From positions 1 to 60,950 of the forward strand of contig DASZXJ010000216.1 in the NCBI GenBank assembly GCA_035545895.1: DNA of 60,950 bases. The letters are read 5' to 3'. Shown here in pieces: positions 1 through 8,505 of the stretch (the first letter of the stretch is position 1; the number at the start of each line of letters is the position of its first letter). Origin of the DNA: DASZXJ01 sp035545895. GTDB taxonomy: Bacteria; Planctomycetota; Phycisphaerae; Tepidisphaerales; Tepidisphaeraceae. Both the position numbers and the translations under genes were made by a program. Under the pieces are notes generated by a model, which did no database searches, was not told where the DNA came from, and worked only from the letters and a program-made list of their open reading frames with translations.

Positions 1-79
1 TGTCAGCCAGTTCTCCGACGCTGAATGGCTCGCCGAGCCTGAGTTCGATCCATTCCAGCGCCCGGTCCAGCAAATAGTG
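1..79. repeat. Left terminal direct repeat (circular overlap)
   Basis: These 79 bases are identical to positions 60872-60950. A coding frame passes through the join without a stop. I read this as the k-mer overlap left when a circular molecule is written as a line, not as a biological repeat. The real circle would be 60,871 bp. Confidence 0.93.
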
Positions 80-550
80 ACCCGATTGCCGCGTGTCCGT
101 GCCGGATGGATACGAGGTCAACTGCCAGAGCAAATCCCACAATCGAGCTTGGCTGCGCACAGGCTGCGTCGGCAGCCAGGCAACCGCCTGATCGAATTGG
201 GCGGCAAATTTCTCAAACCGGGAACCGAGATCAATCAACGCGGGCACCATCTGTGTTTCACCGCGCCGCTGATTTTCCAGATAAAAATGAGCGTAAGTGT
301 GGAGCGACGGGCCTCGGTAGCGATACTCGAGTTCGCACTGCGGCGGGAAAACGCTGACCAGCCCGGGACGAAGCTCAAACCACGTGTCATCCAGTCGCAG
401 GCGCGCCGAATACCTGTAGGCATGCATGCACCAAAAGCCCAGGTTCTTCCAGCTTTCGATGGGGATCGCCCCGTGCGTGTAGATGGCGATTCGTCGCACC
501 TTCGGCGGCGACAAGAGCGGAATATTTAAGGAGGGTATCGGGCATGTCAT
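1..550 (-). CDS. AraC-family transcriptional regulator, N-terminal part (continues at 60871)
   Basis: Reading the minus strand from an ATG at 548-550 gives an open frame down to position 1, which continues in frame at 60871-60636. The joined protein is 261 residues. The first ~150 residues (MTCPIPSLNILPLLSPPKVR at the start) form the ligand-binding, cupin-like half typical of AraC sugar regulators. It contains aromatic-rich stretches such as ARLRLDDTWFELRPG and YRYRGPSLHTYAHFYLEN. The DNA-binding half is in the other piece. An in-frame stop at 590-592 limits how far upstream the gene can extend. It lies next to the glycoside hydrolase operon and probably senses a sugar released by those enzymes; that role is inference. 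Confidence 0.85.
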   Translation of the reverse strand, partial: MTCPIPSLNIPLLSPPKVRRIAIYTHGAIPIESWKNLGFWCMHAYRYSARLRLDDTWFELRPGLVSVFPPQCELEYRYRGPSLHTYAHFYLENQRRGETQMVPALIDLGSRFEKFAAQFDQAVAWLPTQPVRSQARLWDLLWQLTSYPSGTDTRQSGHYLLDRALEWIELRLGEPFSVGELAD

Positions 551-715
551 GTGAAAATTCGACCAGTAAAGTGCGAAATTGCCAACGATTCAGTGAAGCA
601 AATCTGACAAATTAAACGTGCTGATTCAAGGATAATGATAGAGGCCACCCTCGCGTTCATCTCTTGAATACATCCATTCCATCGAAGTGTTGGTTCTCCA
701 TGCGTTACGAGAACG

Positions 716-3133
716 ATGCCGAAATCAAATCAAAACGGCGTCGGTAACTCCGACCAAGCAGTAAAGATCGCCCACGAGTACATCCGTCATTTTGACGAAG
801 TACTTGGCCGAGTCCGCCTTGCGCTCCGCAAGGCCAATGGCGATGGCAATGCCATGAAAATGCTCGCTCAAGTGGACCGGTTGGAGGAGCAATACCGCAA
901 AGCCTGGCAACTCCGACGCGCAGGCTGGTCAGTGAATCGAATTTGCGATCAGCTTAAGAATCAGTCCATCGCCCGGTGGTTTAAAGGGAGTATCCCCCGG
1001 AAATTACTCAATCTTGATCCAAAGTTCAGGCAAAAACTGGAAAGGCCGATCAGTCTTCCAAGCCAACCATCGCCGGAATTGGCCTTCATCCTGGGTGTAT
1101 TCTGTGGCCGCAGCGGCATTGGCGGCCACTACCGGGGCTTCGAAATACACAGCCGCGATATCGTACTCGTGGAAAGACTGGCACGGGCGTTTGAAAAAGC
1201 GGTTTCCCTACGCGGCGCATCCAGGAGCGAGGATTACGGCGGCGTCAAATATCATTATTTCGGAATCAGTTCCAATCCATTAGCGCGATACCTCGTTACT
1301 GCGACCAATCAAAACACGTCGGTTCCCCTCCGCGAGTTGGCCGATCGGGAATGCCGCTGTGCATTCTTACAGGGCTTCTTTTTCTCGTGCGGGTCCGCAA
1401 TCCGATCGGAGTGGCACAAGATAAGCGTCGTGAAATCGCACAACAAAAAGTTGCTGAGCGAGGTGGCCGTCATCCTCAAGCGCGAAGGAGTTCTTGCATT
1501 GGTGCGAGGCGACCATCGCGCCGAATTGGTCATCCAGGATCAGAACGACCTTCAGCGGTTTAGGGAGCTTGAGCTTCTCGTGTCACCCGCCGACATTCGC
1601 GGCTTGGAAGAAATCTGCGCGTCTCGTCCCAAACGCCGAATGTTCACCGTCGATGAATACGCAATTGCAATGAAGATCATTGAGGAAAATCCATCCCTTC
1701 AGTGCGGCGATCTCTCGTCTCTGATCTTCGAGCGAACGGCGGGCAGAATCGCAATCGATCAATCCGTCCTACGTCAATGGCGAAAAGGTGCCACGCCGGC
1801 TTCCGTCAAAAGAGTGCAACGGCTTGCCCCGTTCGAGCTTGCAATGCGAACGTCTCCGGATGGAATCAAGATGGAAGCTTCATATGAGCAAAGAGTGCAA
1901 CGTCTGCACGATGTGGAGCGACTCCTCCCGATGCTGAGAGAGCTTGCGTGGCTCAAGGGTCAAGATGAACGCGAGTTTCCCTTGGAGTTGCCTGAATTGG
2001 ATTGCTACCGCGGCCTTTTCCACAGACTCAATTTGCCATTCAGTCATGCACATGAGGAGGCATGGCATGTAGCGGCTCGCAACGCGATTCAGAAGCGAAT
2101 CGACAAGGTGCATGATCCAGTGGCAGTGCTGCACGCTCTGCGCGAAATCAGACAAAAGCAAGGTGATCCTGCCACCGAGCTCCCGCGAAACATTGCCTCA
2201 TTCGCCGACTATCAAAGTCTTTTCGATCAGTTCGGCGTGAAGTTATCGAAAGGACACCGCCACGGATGGACAAACTCCATTACATTGAAGCAGGAACTGA
2301 TCGGCAAGATTGCGGACACAAAATCGCCATCTAATGTGCTGGAACTCCTGAAGCGACTGGCTCAGCACGGCGACGAAATTGTCTTCGCTCTTCCCAGCAT
2401 CTTACCAAACCTGGAAAAATATCGATCACTGTTTCAAAAGCTCTCAGTACCCTTCAGCGACCGCAATTTATGTGGCTGGCATGAGGCGGTCAATTCGTCA
2501 CTTGAGGTACGGGACTTTGCGGCCATTGCACTGGGAATTCACAACCTGGTTCGTCGCAAATGGGATTCTGTGGAGATGTGGATTGGCGAGCTGCCTGCCT
2601 CAATTGGCAGCCGCTCTTCCCGAACCGTCGATGGGCTGGCGGGAAACAAGCCCGTGCTTCAACGCGATCTGATCGAACTGATAACTATTTTGGGGATCGA
2701 AAAGGCGGCACCGGCGATGCGGTATCTGGTCGGGCTAAGCATCGCATCAGAATCGCAGGTCATCATTCATTTGGCCGAGACAACACCCGCCGTGCGGACC
2801 GAGCTGGCGAAACTTTTTGAAGCCAAGGAGGACTCGCACTTGGATCCGGATTCGGCGACCGCGCATCTTTATGACCTTCTTCCGGGGATCGACATTACTT
2901 CAGTTCATCGTGCTAAAGCGGAAATACTGAGACGTCTTGCTGCACCCCAAACATCGATCGAGCCAGTATCCATCACGGAGGGTAGAGTTCTGGACTGGCT
3001 TGACCATATCCCTAAATACTGTCCGCGCTTAGGCATGCTCACGGAGCTTGCAAAAAAGGCCCAACAAGCAGGTCTCAACCCCATCTGGGCAGTCACTATG
3101 ATGAAAGACGTGCGAGCGAAACGATACGAATGA
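716..3133 (+). CDS. Large protein with HTH and degenerate LAGLIDADG-like domain
   Basis: The protein has 805 residues. Residues ~60-100 hold a helix-turn-helix-like segment (RRAGWSVNRICDQLKNQSIA, then RWFKG) like the N-terminal HTH of LAGLIDADG-type proteins. Residues ~120-300 hold two segments that look like LAGLIDADG helices: ELAFILGVFCGRSG and CAFLQGFFFSCGSA. In active enzymes each helix ends near an acidic residue (G-D-G or F-D-S-E-G). Here those positions are R-S and F-S-C, so the metal site appears lost. A second HTH-like part with a W-R-K-G end lies near residue 360. The remaining ~430 residues are helical and unrecognised. The ATG at 716 is the first long-frame start, with only a weak purine run before it. 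It may now be a DNA-binding regulator instead of a nuclease. Confidence 0.6.
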   Translation: MPKSNQNGVGNSDQAVKIAHEYIRHFDEVLGRVRLALRKANGDGNAMKMLAQVDRLEEQYRKAWQLRRAGWSVNRICDQLKNQSIARWFKGSIPRKLLNLDPKFRQKLERPISLPSQPSPELAFILGVFCGRSGIGGHYRGFEIHSRDIVLVERLARAFEKAVSLRGASRSEDYGGVKYHYFGISSNPLARYLVTATNQNTSVPLRELADRECRCAFLQGFFFSCGSAIRSEWHKISVVKSHNKKLLSEVAVILKREGVLALVRGDHRAELVIQDQNDLQRFRELELLVSPADIRGLEEICASRPKRRMFTVDEYAIAMKIIEENPSLQCGDLSSLIFERTAGRIAIDQSVLRQWRKGATPASVKRVQRLAPFELAMRTSPDGIKMEASYEQRVQRLHDVERLLPMLRELAWLKGQDEREFPLELPELDCYRGLFHRLNLPFSHAHEEAWHVAARNAIQKRIDKVHDPVAVLHALREIRQKQGDPATELPRNIASFADYQSLFDQFGVKLSKGHRHGWTNSITLKQELIGKIADTKSPSNVLELLKRLAQHGDEIVFALPSILPNLEKYRSLFQKLSVPFSDRNLCGWHEAVNSSLEVRDFAAIALGIHNLVRRKWDSVEMWIGELPASIGSRSSRTVDGLAGNKPVLQRDLIELITILGIEKAAPAMRYLVGLSIASESQVIIHLAETTPAVRTELAKLFEAKEDSHLDPDSATAHLYDLLPGIDITSVHRAKAEILRRLAAPQTSIEPVSITEGRVLDWLDHIPKYCPRLGMLTELAKKAQQAGLNPIWAVTMMKDVRAKRYE

Positions 3134-3148
3134 AATGCCCTGGTTCGA

Positions 3149-3331
3149 TCACCATCTCTCGCTTTTGATTGATACGCGAGCGAATGCGCGAAGAATGCCC
3201 GTGATGATGCGCTGACGCAGCGAGAGAATCGCGCCGACGATCAGAAGCGTGACACGCTGGAAAGTAGGACCTGAGAATGCAACAGAGAAGGCCCGGACCA
3301 ACGGCACCGCCGCTTTGGGCAGGGTGAACAT
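3149..3331 (-). pseudogene. Truncated IS transposase (N-terminal fragment)
   Basis: The 60-residue frame starts MFTLPKAAVPLVRAFSVAFS and continues with a hydrophobic LLIVGAILSL stretch. I recognise this as the N-terminus of a DDE transposase of the IS4/IS701 type, which normally runs to ~400 residues. It stops at 3149, just downstream of the neighbouring gene, and no later transposase motif is visible. A good ribosome site (AAAGGAG) lies before the ATG at 3331. The piece marks an old insertion that has been mostly deleted. Confidence 0.65.
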
Positions 3332-3389
3332 ATCGGACTCCTTTCCGATTCGCCGAGTAAGCATCAGCGAATGTACGGAGGAGTCCGAT
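3332..3389 (-). promoter_or_regulatory. Leader hairpin hiding the transposase ribosome site
   Basis: ATCGGACTCCT at 3332-3342 pairs perfectly with AGGAGTCCGAT at 3379-3389 (11 bp, 36-nt loop). In the minus-strand transcript the AGGAG of the ribosome site sits in the 3' arm directly before the ATG at 3331. Folding would block translation from long read-in transcripts, a control known from several IS elements. Confidence 0.5.
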
Positions 3390-3574
3390 TTCTTGTGAGT
3401 CCGTGTTCATGAAAATAGCCGTCAGAAACGGCAAAAGTCGAGCTAAGTCAATCGAGCTTGAATTCTCTCGGATTCTTCACCCGCTCGTGAGGTTCCGCTA
3501 ATCTCTCCTTCCAATGGGGCATTGTCGATTCATCACCCTAAACCAATGTTTCATGCTGGCGTTGGGCCTTGGCT

Positions 3575-3606
3575 TAGCATAGGATAAAGGACGTTATCCT
3601 ATGCTA
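3575..3606. other. Candidate recombinase core site (13-6-13 inverted repeat)
   Basis: TAGCATAGGATAA (3575-3587) and TTATCCTATGCTA (3594-3606) are perfect inverted arms of 13 bp separated by the 6-bp spacer AGGACG. This is the geometry of tyrosine recombinase core sites (loxP is 13-8-13, dif is 11-6-11). It sits 18 bp upstream of the ATG at 3625 of a tyrosine recombinase gene. It could serve dimer resolution or integration, or could be an operator for the same gene. Confidence 0.6.
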
Positions 3607-3624
3607 TCGTCCGATGGAGGCTCG

Positions 3625-4629
3625 ATGGTCGAAAAGCTGCCTGTAACAGTGTCTCGGGCGATCGCCCGGACTGGCGAGGTTCACATGCCAGTCGTGATCG
3701 AGTACGCCGGCGACAAGGTGCGGCGCCGGTTCCTCGAGTTTTTCACGGCCGAGATCCGCAATCCGGAAACGCGCAAGGCGTACTCCACCGACATCTGGCA
3801 GTTTCTCGACTGGTGTGACCTGCGGCGCCGGCCGCTCGCCGACATCGACCCGATGACCGTCGCCGCTTATGTCGAACTTCTGATGAAGCCGAAGGATGAT
3901 GGTGGGTTCGGATGTTCGATTCGGTCCACGAAGCGCAAGCTTGCGGCCATCCGCGCGCTGTTCGATTATCTGGTCACGGGCGGGGCTGCGTCATTCAATC
4001 CCGCCTCCAGCGTCCGCGGCCCAAAACTTCGCGTTGCCAAAGGATCAACGCTGGTGCTTCAGGCTTCCGACGCCGGCGAATTCCTCGACGGTCTGGACAC
4101 CTCAACAGTTGTCGGACTCCGCGACCGGGCCATCATCGGCGTCATGGTCTATACGTTTGCCCGCGTGGGCGCCGTCGCAAAGCTCAAAGTCGGCGACTAC
4201 TACCAGAACGGCAAGAAATGGTGGTTGCGACTCCACGAGAAAGGAAACGTGTTCAACGAAGTGCCCGTGCATCACAAAGCCGAAGAGTACCTGGATGCTT
4301 ACATGCTGTTGGCCGGCGTTGGCGATGACAAGAAGGCTCCCCTGTTCCGATCAACCATCGGCAAGACCGGCCGTCTGACGGCGGTTGCGCTGCATCCAGA
4401 CAATGTCCTTCAAATGGTCAAACGACGGGCGCGGGACGCCGGCGTCAGCGATCGACTCTGCTGCCATACTTGGAGAGGAACGGGGATCACAGCCTACATC
4501 AAAGCCGGCGGCGACATCCGGATCGCACAGAAGATGGCCGGGCATGCTTCGCTCAAAACCACGCAGATTTACGACCGGTCAGAAGACGAGGTCACCCTCG
4601 ATGAAGTCGAGCGGATCGTGCTGAATTGA
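3625..4629 (+). CDS. Tyrosine recombinase (XerC/XerD-like)
   Basis: The protein is ~334 residues. It has a SAM-like core-binding domain (residues ~25-110) and a catalytic domain with every expected residue visible: Arg in TFARVGAVAKL (~180), His and Arg in CHTWRGTG (~280), His in MAGHASLKTT and the nucleophile Tyr in QIYDR. I prefer the ATG at 3625 because GATGGAGG lies just before it. The upstream ATG at 3601 falls inside the inverted repeat. The enzyme would cut and join DNA through a 3'-phosphotyrosine link, most likely to resolve plasmid multimers or to integrate the element. The adjacent 13-6-13 repeat is the obvious candidate substrate. Confidence 0.9.
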   Translation: MVEKLPVTVSRAIARTGEVHMPVVIEYAGDKVRRRFLEFFTAEIRNPETRKAYSTDIWQFLDWCDLRRRPLADIDPMTVAAYVELLMKPKDDGGFGCSIRSTKRKLAAIRALFDYLVTGGAASFNPASSVRGPKLRVAKGSTLVLQASDAGEFLDGLDTSTVVGLRDRAIIGVMVYTFARVGAVAKLKVGDYYQNGKKWWLRLHEKGNVFNEVPVHHKAEEYLDAYMLLAGVGDDKKAPLFRSTIGKTGRLTAVALHPDNVLQMVKRRARDAGVSDRLCCHTWRGTGITAYIKAGGDIRIAQKMAGHASLKTTQIYDRSEDEVTLDEVERIVLN

Positions 4630-4969
4630 GGGGTTTGACCAAAAGGCTCCGAAAAACTCCTCGCAGGACGAACGCAGAGCCATGGGAACCATGTCGGATG
4701 ACCCGTATCACGTCCGCGAACATGGCTCGTAAAAAACGCCGGGACCCAGGCCGCTGCACCGCCCCCCTATCGGCTCTGCATGGGAAAAGCGGCGTTTCGC
4801 CGCCCCATAAGCGGAAGTCCGGTTCCGCGGCCATCCCGTCGTTCTCTACTCGGGTTACTGGGCTTCCCAGCTTAGTGGAGTGGAAATCCGGTTGCGGACT
4901 GTATTCAAATTCGTTGGAAATTAGTCGTCAGCAAGATTCTCCTGGAACAAAGGAGCGCTTGAGAATAAA
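4630..4969. other. Intergenic stretch, no gene recognised
   Basis: I see no convincing coding frame here. A short hairpin (GCGGCG, loop TTT, CGCCGC, 4789-4803) is preceded by AAAA on the plus strand. It would therefore look like a weak terminator only for minus-strand transcription, for which there is no nearby gene. Confidence 0.4.
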
Positions 4970-5176
4970 ATGCGTGTTATGGATGAAGAGAAAGCCGAGG
5001 CCTTGGCGAAGGCATTGGGGGGCGAAACTTGGCAAAGCGGTGGCGGCATCTGGCTTGTTCAATTACCTCGTGCCGACGGGCGATTGGTCGTTGTGTCCGA
5101 TGATGCAGTTTGTGAATACGAAACGGAGGCCGCCTTTGAAGCTGCCAATCCCTCCGCTGCCATACTCCTACGCTGA
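4970..5176 (+). CDS. Small hypothetical protein
   Basis: The 68-residue protein reads MRVMDEEKAEALAKALGGET, then WQSGGGIWLVQL and DGRLVVVSDDAVCEYETEAA. The composition and the beta-hairpin pattern (GIWLV, RLVVVSDD) look like a genuine small cytosolic protein of a type I remember from Planctomycetota plasmids and genomes. An alternative start is the ATG at 4979. AGGAG at 4951 is too far for the first start to be certain. The function is unknown. Confidence 0.55.
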   Translation: MRVMDEEKAEALAKALGGETWQSGGGIWLVQLPRADGRLVVVSDDAVCEYETEAAFEAANPSAAILLR

Positions 5177-5373
5177 GATTTGCCACAGGCAAATCGACAT
5201 TCCGTGCCCGTTCTCCTCGATTTCGACCCTTATTCCCCAGTAATTTGCTAGTTGGGTCATCTCCGACACCAGCCGTGAGGGCGTGCTTGATTGACCCGCA
5301 CTGCTTGCCATTAGTGCAAGACGCCCGCCATAGTTGGGCACAAAACGGCACATCCCGTAAGATAACCGCATCG

Positions 5374-6987
5374 ATGAAGCGATTGACCTGTATTGATCTC
5401 TTTTGCGGATGCGGTGGATTCAGTCTCGGCCTGGAGCGAGCTGGATTCTCAGTTCTGGCGGCCATCGACTTCAACCCTGAGGCGATTACTGTCTTTCAAA
5501 CGAATTTCCCTCGAATCGCCCATGCTCTGTGCCGAGACCTGACGCTGTTCCCGCCACAAGAACTGGCTGGACTCCTTGGTACGCAACGCGTTGACGTGAT
5601 TGTGGGTGGTCCACCATGCCAGGGTTTTTCGACGGTTCGCCAGCGAGACGGGGCCAACAACGGCCCGCGCATGGTGGAGGATAAGCGCCGCCATCTTTTC
5701 CGGGAGTTCCTCCAATACGTTGAATACTTCCGCCCCAAAGTATTCGTCATGGAGAACGTCCCCGGCATCAAATCCGCCGCAGGCGGTAAATACTTCACCG
5801 AGGTTCAAAAGGAAGCGAGGGAAATGGGCTACCGGGTGCATCCGCAGGTTGAAAAGGCCTTCAATCTAGGTGTGCCGCAGAAACGACAGCGGCAGCTCAT
5901 CATCGGCACCCGACTTGATCATTTCGAGTACCTTGCAGGCGAGCTGCAACCCGCCCCCCGCGCCAAGGAACTTCCTACTTTGGGCGAAGCAATCGGAGAC
6001 CTTCCGCCTGTCCGTGCTGGTGGCGGAACCGAAGAGGCCGACTACGACATGGAGCGCCGAAAGACGCACGTCGCAAAGTACGGCCGGCGTTTTCTGCACG
6101 ACACGCTCGAGGTCCGACGGGCGGCGAAACTGACAGCACATCGCGCGCGGCCGCATAGTGACCGCGACCTCCGTGACTTCGCCCGGCTGCGCGAAGGCGA
6201 GCACTGCGCCGAGGCAATGAAGCGAGGTGAACGTTTCGAGTTCCCCTACGACCGCGGAGTTTTCAAGGATCGTTACACTCGCCAGCATCGCAACGAACCC
6301 TGCTCAACCATCGTCGCCCACTTGAGCAAGGACGGCCTGATGTTCATCCATCCAACGCAAAATCGCTCACTGACCCCCCGCGAGGCCGCGCGGGTTCAAA
6401 GTTTTCCTGATTGGTTCAAGTTCCCTGTCGCCCGGACGCACCAGTTTCGTGTCATCGGCAACGCTGTTCCACCGCTTGTCGCCGAGGCGATCGGCATAGC
6501 CATCAAATCATATCTGGAGATGAACATGAAAAATAACATCCGTCTTCCGTTTGCTCTTGACCCCCTGCCCACTGACCACCAACAAGCTGTCCAATGGCTT
6601 CTGCAGCTTGTGAATGCGGCGGAGACCAAATCCCTTCGCAACATATCGACTGCTGATTTCTTGCGAGGTTGGTACGCAGTGGGATTCCTGTATGCCGGAT
6701 TGCATCCCGACAGCGCATTGGAACACGGAGCTGAAGTGTCCAACAGCACCGAAGATGTTCCCGAGTTCAGCAAGATTGAACCTCGCTTGTTGGCTCCCTA
6801 TTACGTTCAGAGCGGCTGGCCCGTGCTGCTTGAACCCATAGCCGACGAAGCTTGGCGCCGCTACGACGCTGATGAGTTGAAGGACGACGAGTTTTATTGC
6901 AGCGAGGCTGTTGTCGCCGGCATGTGTTATCGCAATCCAGAATTGGTTGAAGGAGTGAAACGAGAGCGGCAAAGGGTTCTGGCGTGA
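5374..6987 (+). CDS. DNA (cytosine-5)-methyltransferase of the defence operon
   Basis: This is a C5-cytosine methyltransferase of 537 residues. Motif I is IDLFCGCGGFSLGLERAGF (~8-26). The catalytic PPCQGFS loop is near 80, motif VI ENVPGI near 127, motif VIII QKRQRQLIIG near 169, motif IX LTPREAARVQSF, and motif X FRVIGNAVPPLVAEAIG near 360. The frame is open further upstream, but the start at 5374 gives a normal N-terminus. After motif X there is an extra ~160-residue helical tail that I do not recognise. It would mark host or plasmid DNA as self for the downstream genes. It is the first gene of a six-gene operon, and the next frame opens one base after its stop. Confidence 0.93.
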   Translation: MKRLTCIDLFCGCGGFSLGLERAGFSVLAAIDFNPEAITVFQTNFPRIAHALCRDLTLFPPQELAGLLGTQRVDVIVGGPPCQGFSTVRQRDGANNGPRMVEDKRRHLFREFLQYVEYFRPKVFVMENVPGIKSAAGGKYFTEVQKEAREMGYRVHPQVEKAFNLGVPQKRQRQLIIGTRLDHFEYLAGELQPAPRAKELPTLGEAIGDLPPVRAGGGTEEADYDMERRKTHVAKYGRRFLHDTLEVRRAAKLTAHRARPHSDRDLRDFARLREGEHCAEAMKRGERFEFPYDRGVFKDRYTRQHRNEPCSTIVAHLSKDGLMFIHPTQNRSLTPREAARVQSFPDWFKFPVARTHQFRVIGNAVPPLVAEAIGIAIKSYLEMNMKNNIRLPFALDPLPTDHQQAVQWLLQLVNAAETKSLRNISTADFLRGWYAVGFLYAGLHPDSALEHGAEVSNSTEDVPEFSKIEPRLLAPYYVQSGWPVLLEPIADEAWRRYDADELKDDEFYCSEAVVAGMCYRNPELVEGVKRERQRVLA

Positions 6988-7014
6988 TTGCCGGGAATCA
7001 CAGAAAGGGTCCCG

Positions 7015-8505
7015 ATGGACGAAGCATCCTCCGATGTCGTCGAACCACGCGCGGCAGCAATGGTCGAATCTCTGCGCGCGTTCGGTTACGACCTTGCGAC
7101 GGCATTGGCGGACCTCGCGGATAACAGTCTCTTCCATCACACCCTAAATCTGAACATCCACTTTCACTGGGCTGGACCGGAGTCAGCCATCGCGCTCGCC
7201 GACGACGGTGCCGGAATGGACGAGCCGACGCTTAAGGACGCGATGCGGCTGGGCAGTCGCAATCCCCGCGAATCGCGCGATCCCAAGGATTTTGGGCGCT
7301 TCGGACTCGGACTCAAAACTGCTTCGTTTTCACAGTGCCGGCGAGTCACCGTGTTCACAAAACGCGTAGAGGGTTCGACGCTAATCCGTTGCTGGGATCT
7401 CGACCACATCGCGAAAACCGACATGTGGCAATTGCTGCGCACGCCGTCAACCCTCGCAGCAAAGCTTTCTGCGAAGCTCGCCAACGTCAGGAGCGGAACT
7501 GTGGTGGTTTGGGAGAAACTCGATCGCATCACTGCCGACACCTCCACAGAGAACGATGCGGACGAAGATGCTTTTCTAAGGCGCGCTGAACAGGTGGGAG
7601 AACATTTCTCCGCAGTGTTTCACCAATTGATGACTGGCCCAGGTGCTGCTGAGTTTTTTTTGAATGGTAAGGCTCTTACCGCATGGGATCCGTTTTTGTC
7701 AGACGAACCAGCCACTCAGCGGCTTCCGATGGAACACCTCCAGTTTCAAGGCCATACGATCGAGGTCGAGCCCTTCGTGCTTCCACACCTTTCGAAATTG
7801 CGCGATGAATTGCATGGACGTGCAGCAGGATTGCGCGGATGGAATGCACATCAGGGATTTTATGTTTACCGCAACCGTCGCTTGCTCGTTCCGGGTGACT
7901 GGCTCGGTATCAAGGGGTGGCGACAAGAGGAGCACTACAAGCTTGCCCGTATCCGGATCAATCTCCCGAACGCATTGGACCACGAGTGGGAAATCGACGT
8001 TACAAAATCCCGCGCCCGACCACCGGAAAAACTGCGCCGTGAATTGGCCCGCATCGGCGAACGAACGCGCAGCATGGCGAAGCGCGTTTATTCACATCGC
8101 GGCGCGAAACTCATCCCGGCCGCAGGTCAGGAACGCGTTTTCCTTTGGGAACAGACGGCGAAGCACAACCAGGTTTATTACCGCGTCAATCGTGACCATC
8201 CCCTCGTAAAACAGGTGCGATCCGCATGCGAGGATGTGCCCAAGTTCAGCGCCCTGTTGCGGCTGATCGAGGAGACAATCCCCGTTCCCCTTATCACGAT
8301 CACAGACCGGGAGAAGCCGGACCAGACAATTGGCCCCTTCGAATCCTCGAAGGATTCAGAAATCCTTGAAATCATGCGCCAGGTATTCGCGTCGCTTTGC
8401 ACCAGCGGGCTCTCCCGGAATGATGCGCTTTTGAGACTGGCCCATTTCGAACCATTTCCCCGATTTCCAGAATTATTGCAGGCGATTCAGGAGGAGGACC
8501 GGTGA
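7015..8505 (+). CDS. GHKL ATPase, MutL/MORC-like
   Basis: The protein is 496 residues with an N-terminal histidine-kinase-type ATP fold. The N-box is LADLADNSLFHH (~30-40), the G1 box DDGAGMD (~63) and the G2 box FGRFGLGLKTASF (~95). The rest fits the ATPase and transducer halves of MutL/MORC proteins found in restriction clusters. The ATG at 7015 has GAAAGGGT before it and is preferred to an upstream TTG at 6988. The 3' end overlaps the next gene by four bases (GTGA), which implies translational coupling. It probably acts as an ATP-driven clamp or signal module that controls cutting. Confidence 0.88.
   Translation: MDEASSDVVEPRAAAMVESLRAFGYDLATALADLADNSLFHHTLNLNIHFHWAGPESAIALADDGAGMDEPTLKDAMRLGSRNPRESRDPKDFGRFGLGLKTASFSQCRRVTVFTKRVEGSTLIRCWDLDHIAKTDMWQLLRTPSTLAAKLSAKLANVRSGTVVVWEKLDRITADTSTENDADEDAFLRRAEQVGEHFSAVFHQLMTGPGAAEFFLNGKALTAWDPFLSDEPATQRLPMEHLQFQGHTIEVEPFVLPHLSKLRDELHGRAAGLRGWNAHQGFYVYRNRRLLVPGDWLGIKGWRQEEHYKLARIRINLPNALDHEWEIDVTKSRARPPEKLRRELARIGERTRSMAKRVYSHRGAKLIPAAGQERVFLWEQTAKHNQVYYRVNRDHPLVKQVRSACEDVPKFSALLRLIEETIPVPLITITDREKPDQTIGPFESSKDSEILEIMRQVFASLCTSGLSRNDALLRLAHFEPFPRFPELLQAIQEEDR

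Noticed and set aside
77..529. 150-residue plus-strand frame at the window start
   Set aside because: It is opposite the AraC regulator frame, which continues across the circular join and has clear family motifs.
3096..3434. 112-residue minus-strand frame overlapping the transposase fragment
   Set aside because: A different frame from the recognisable transposase N-terminus; it has no ribosome site and no protein features.
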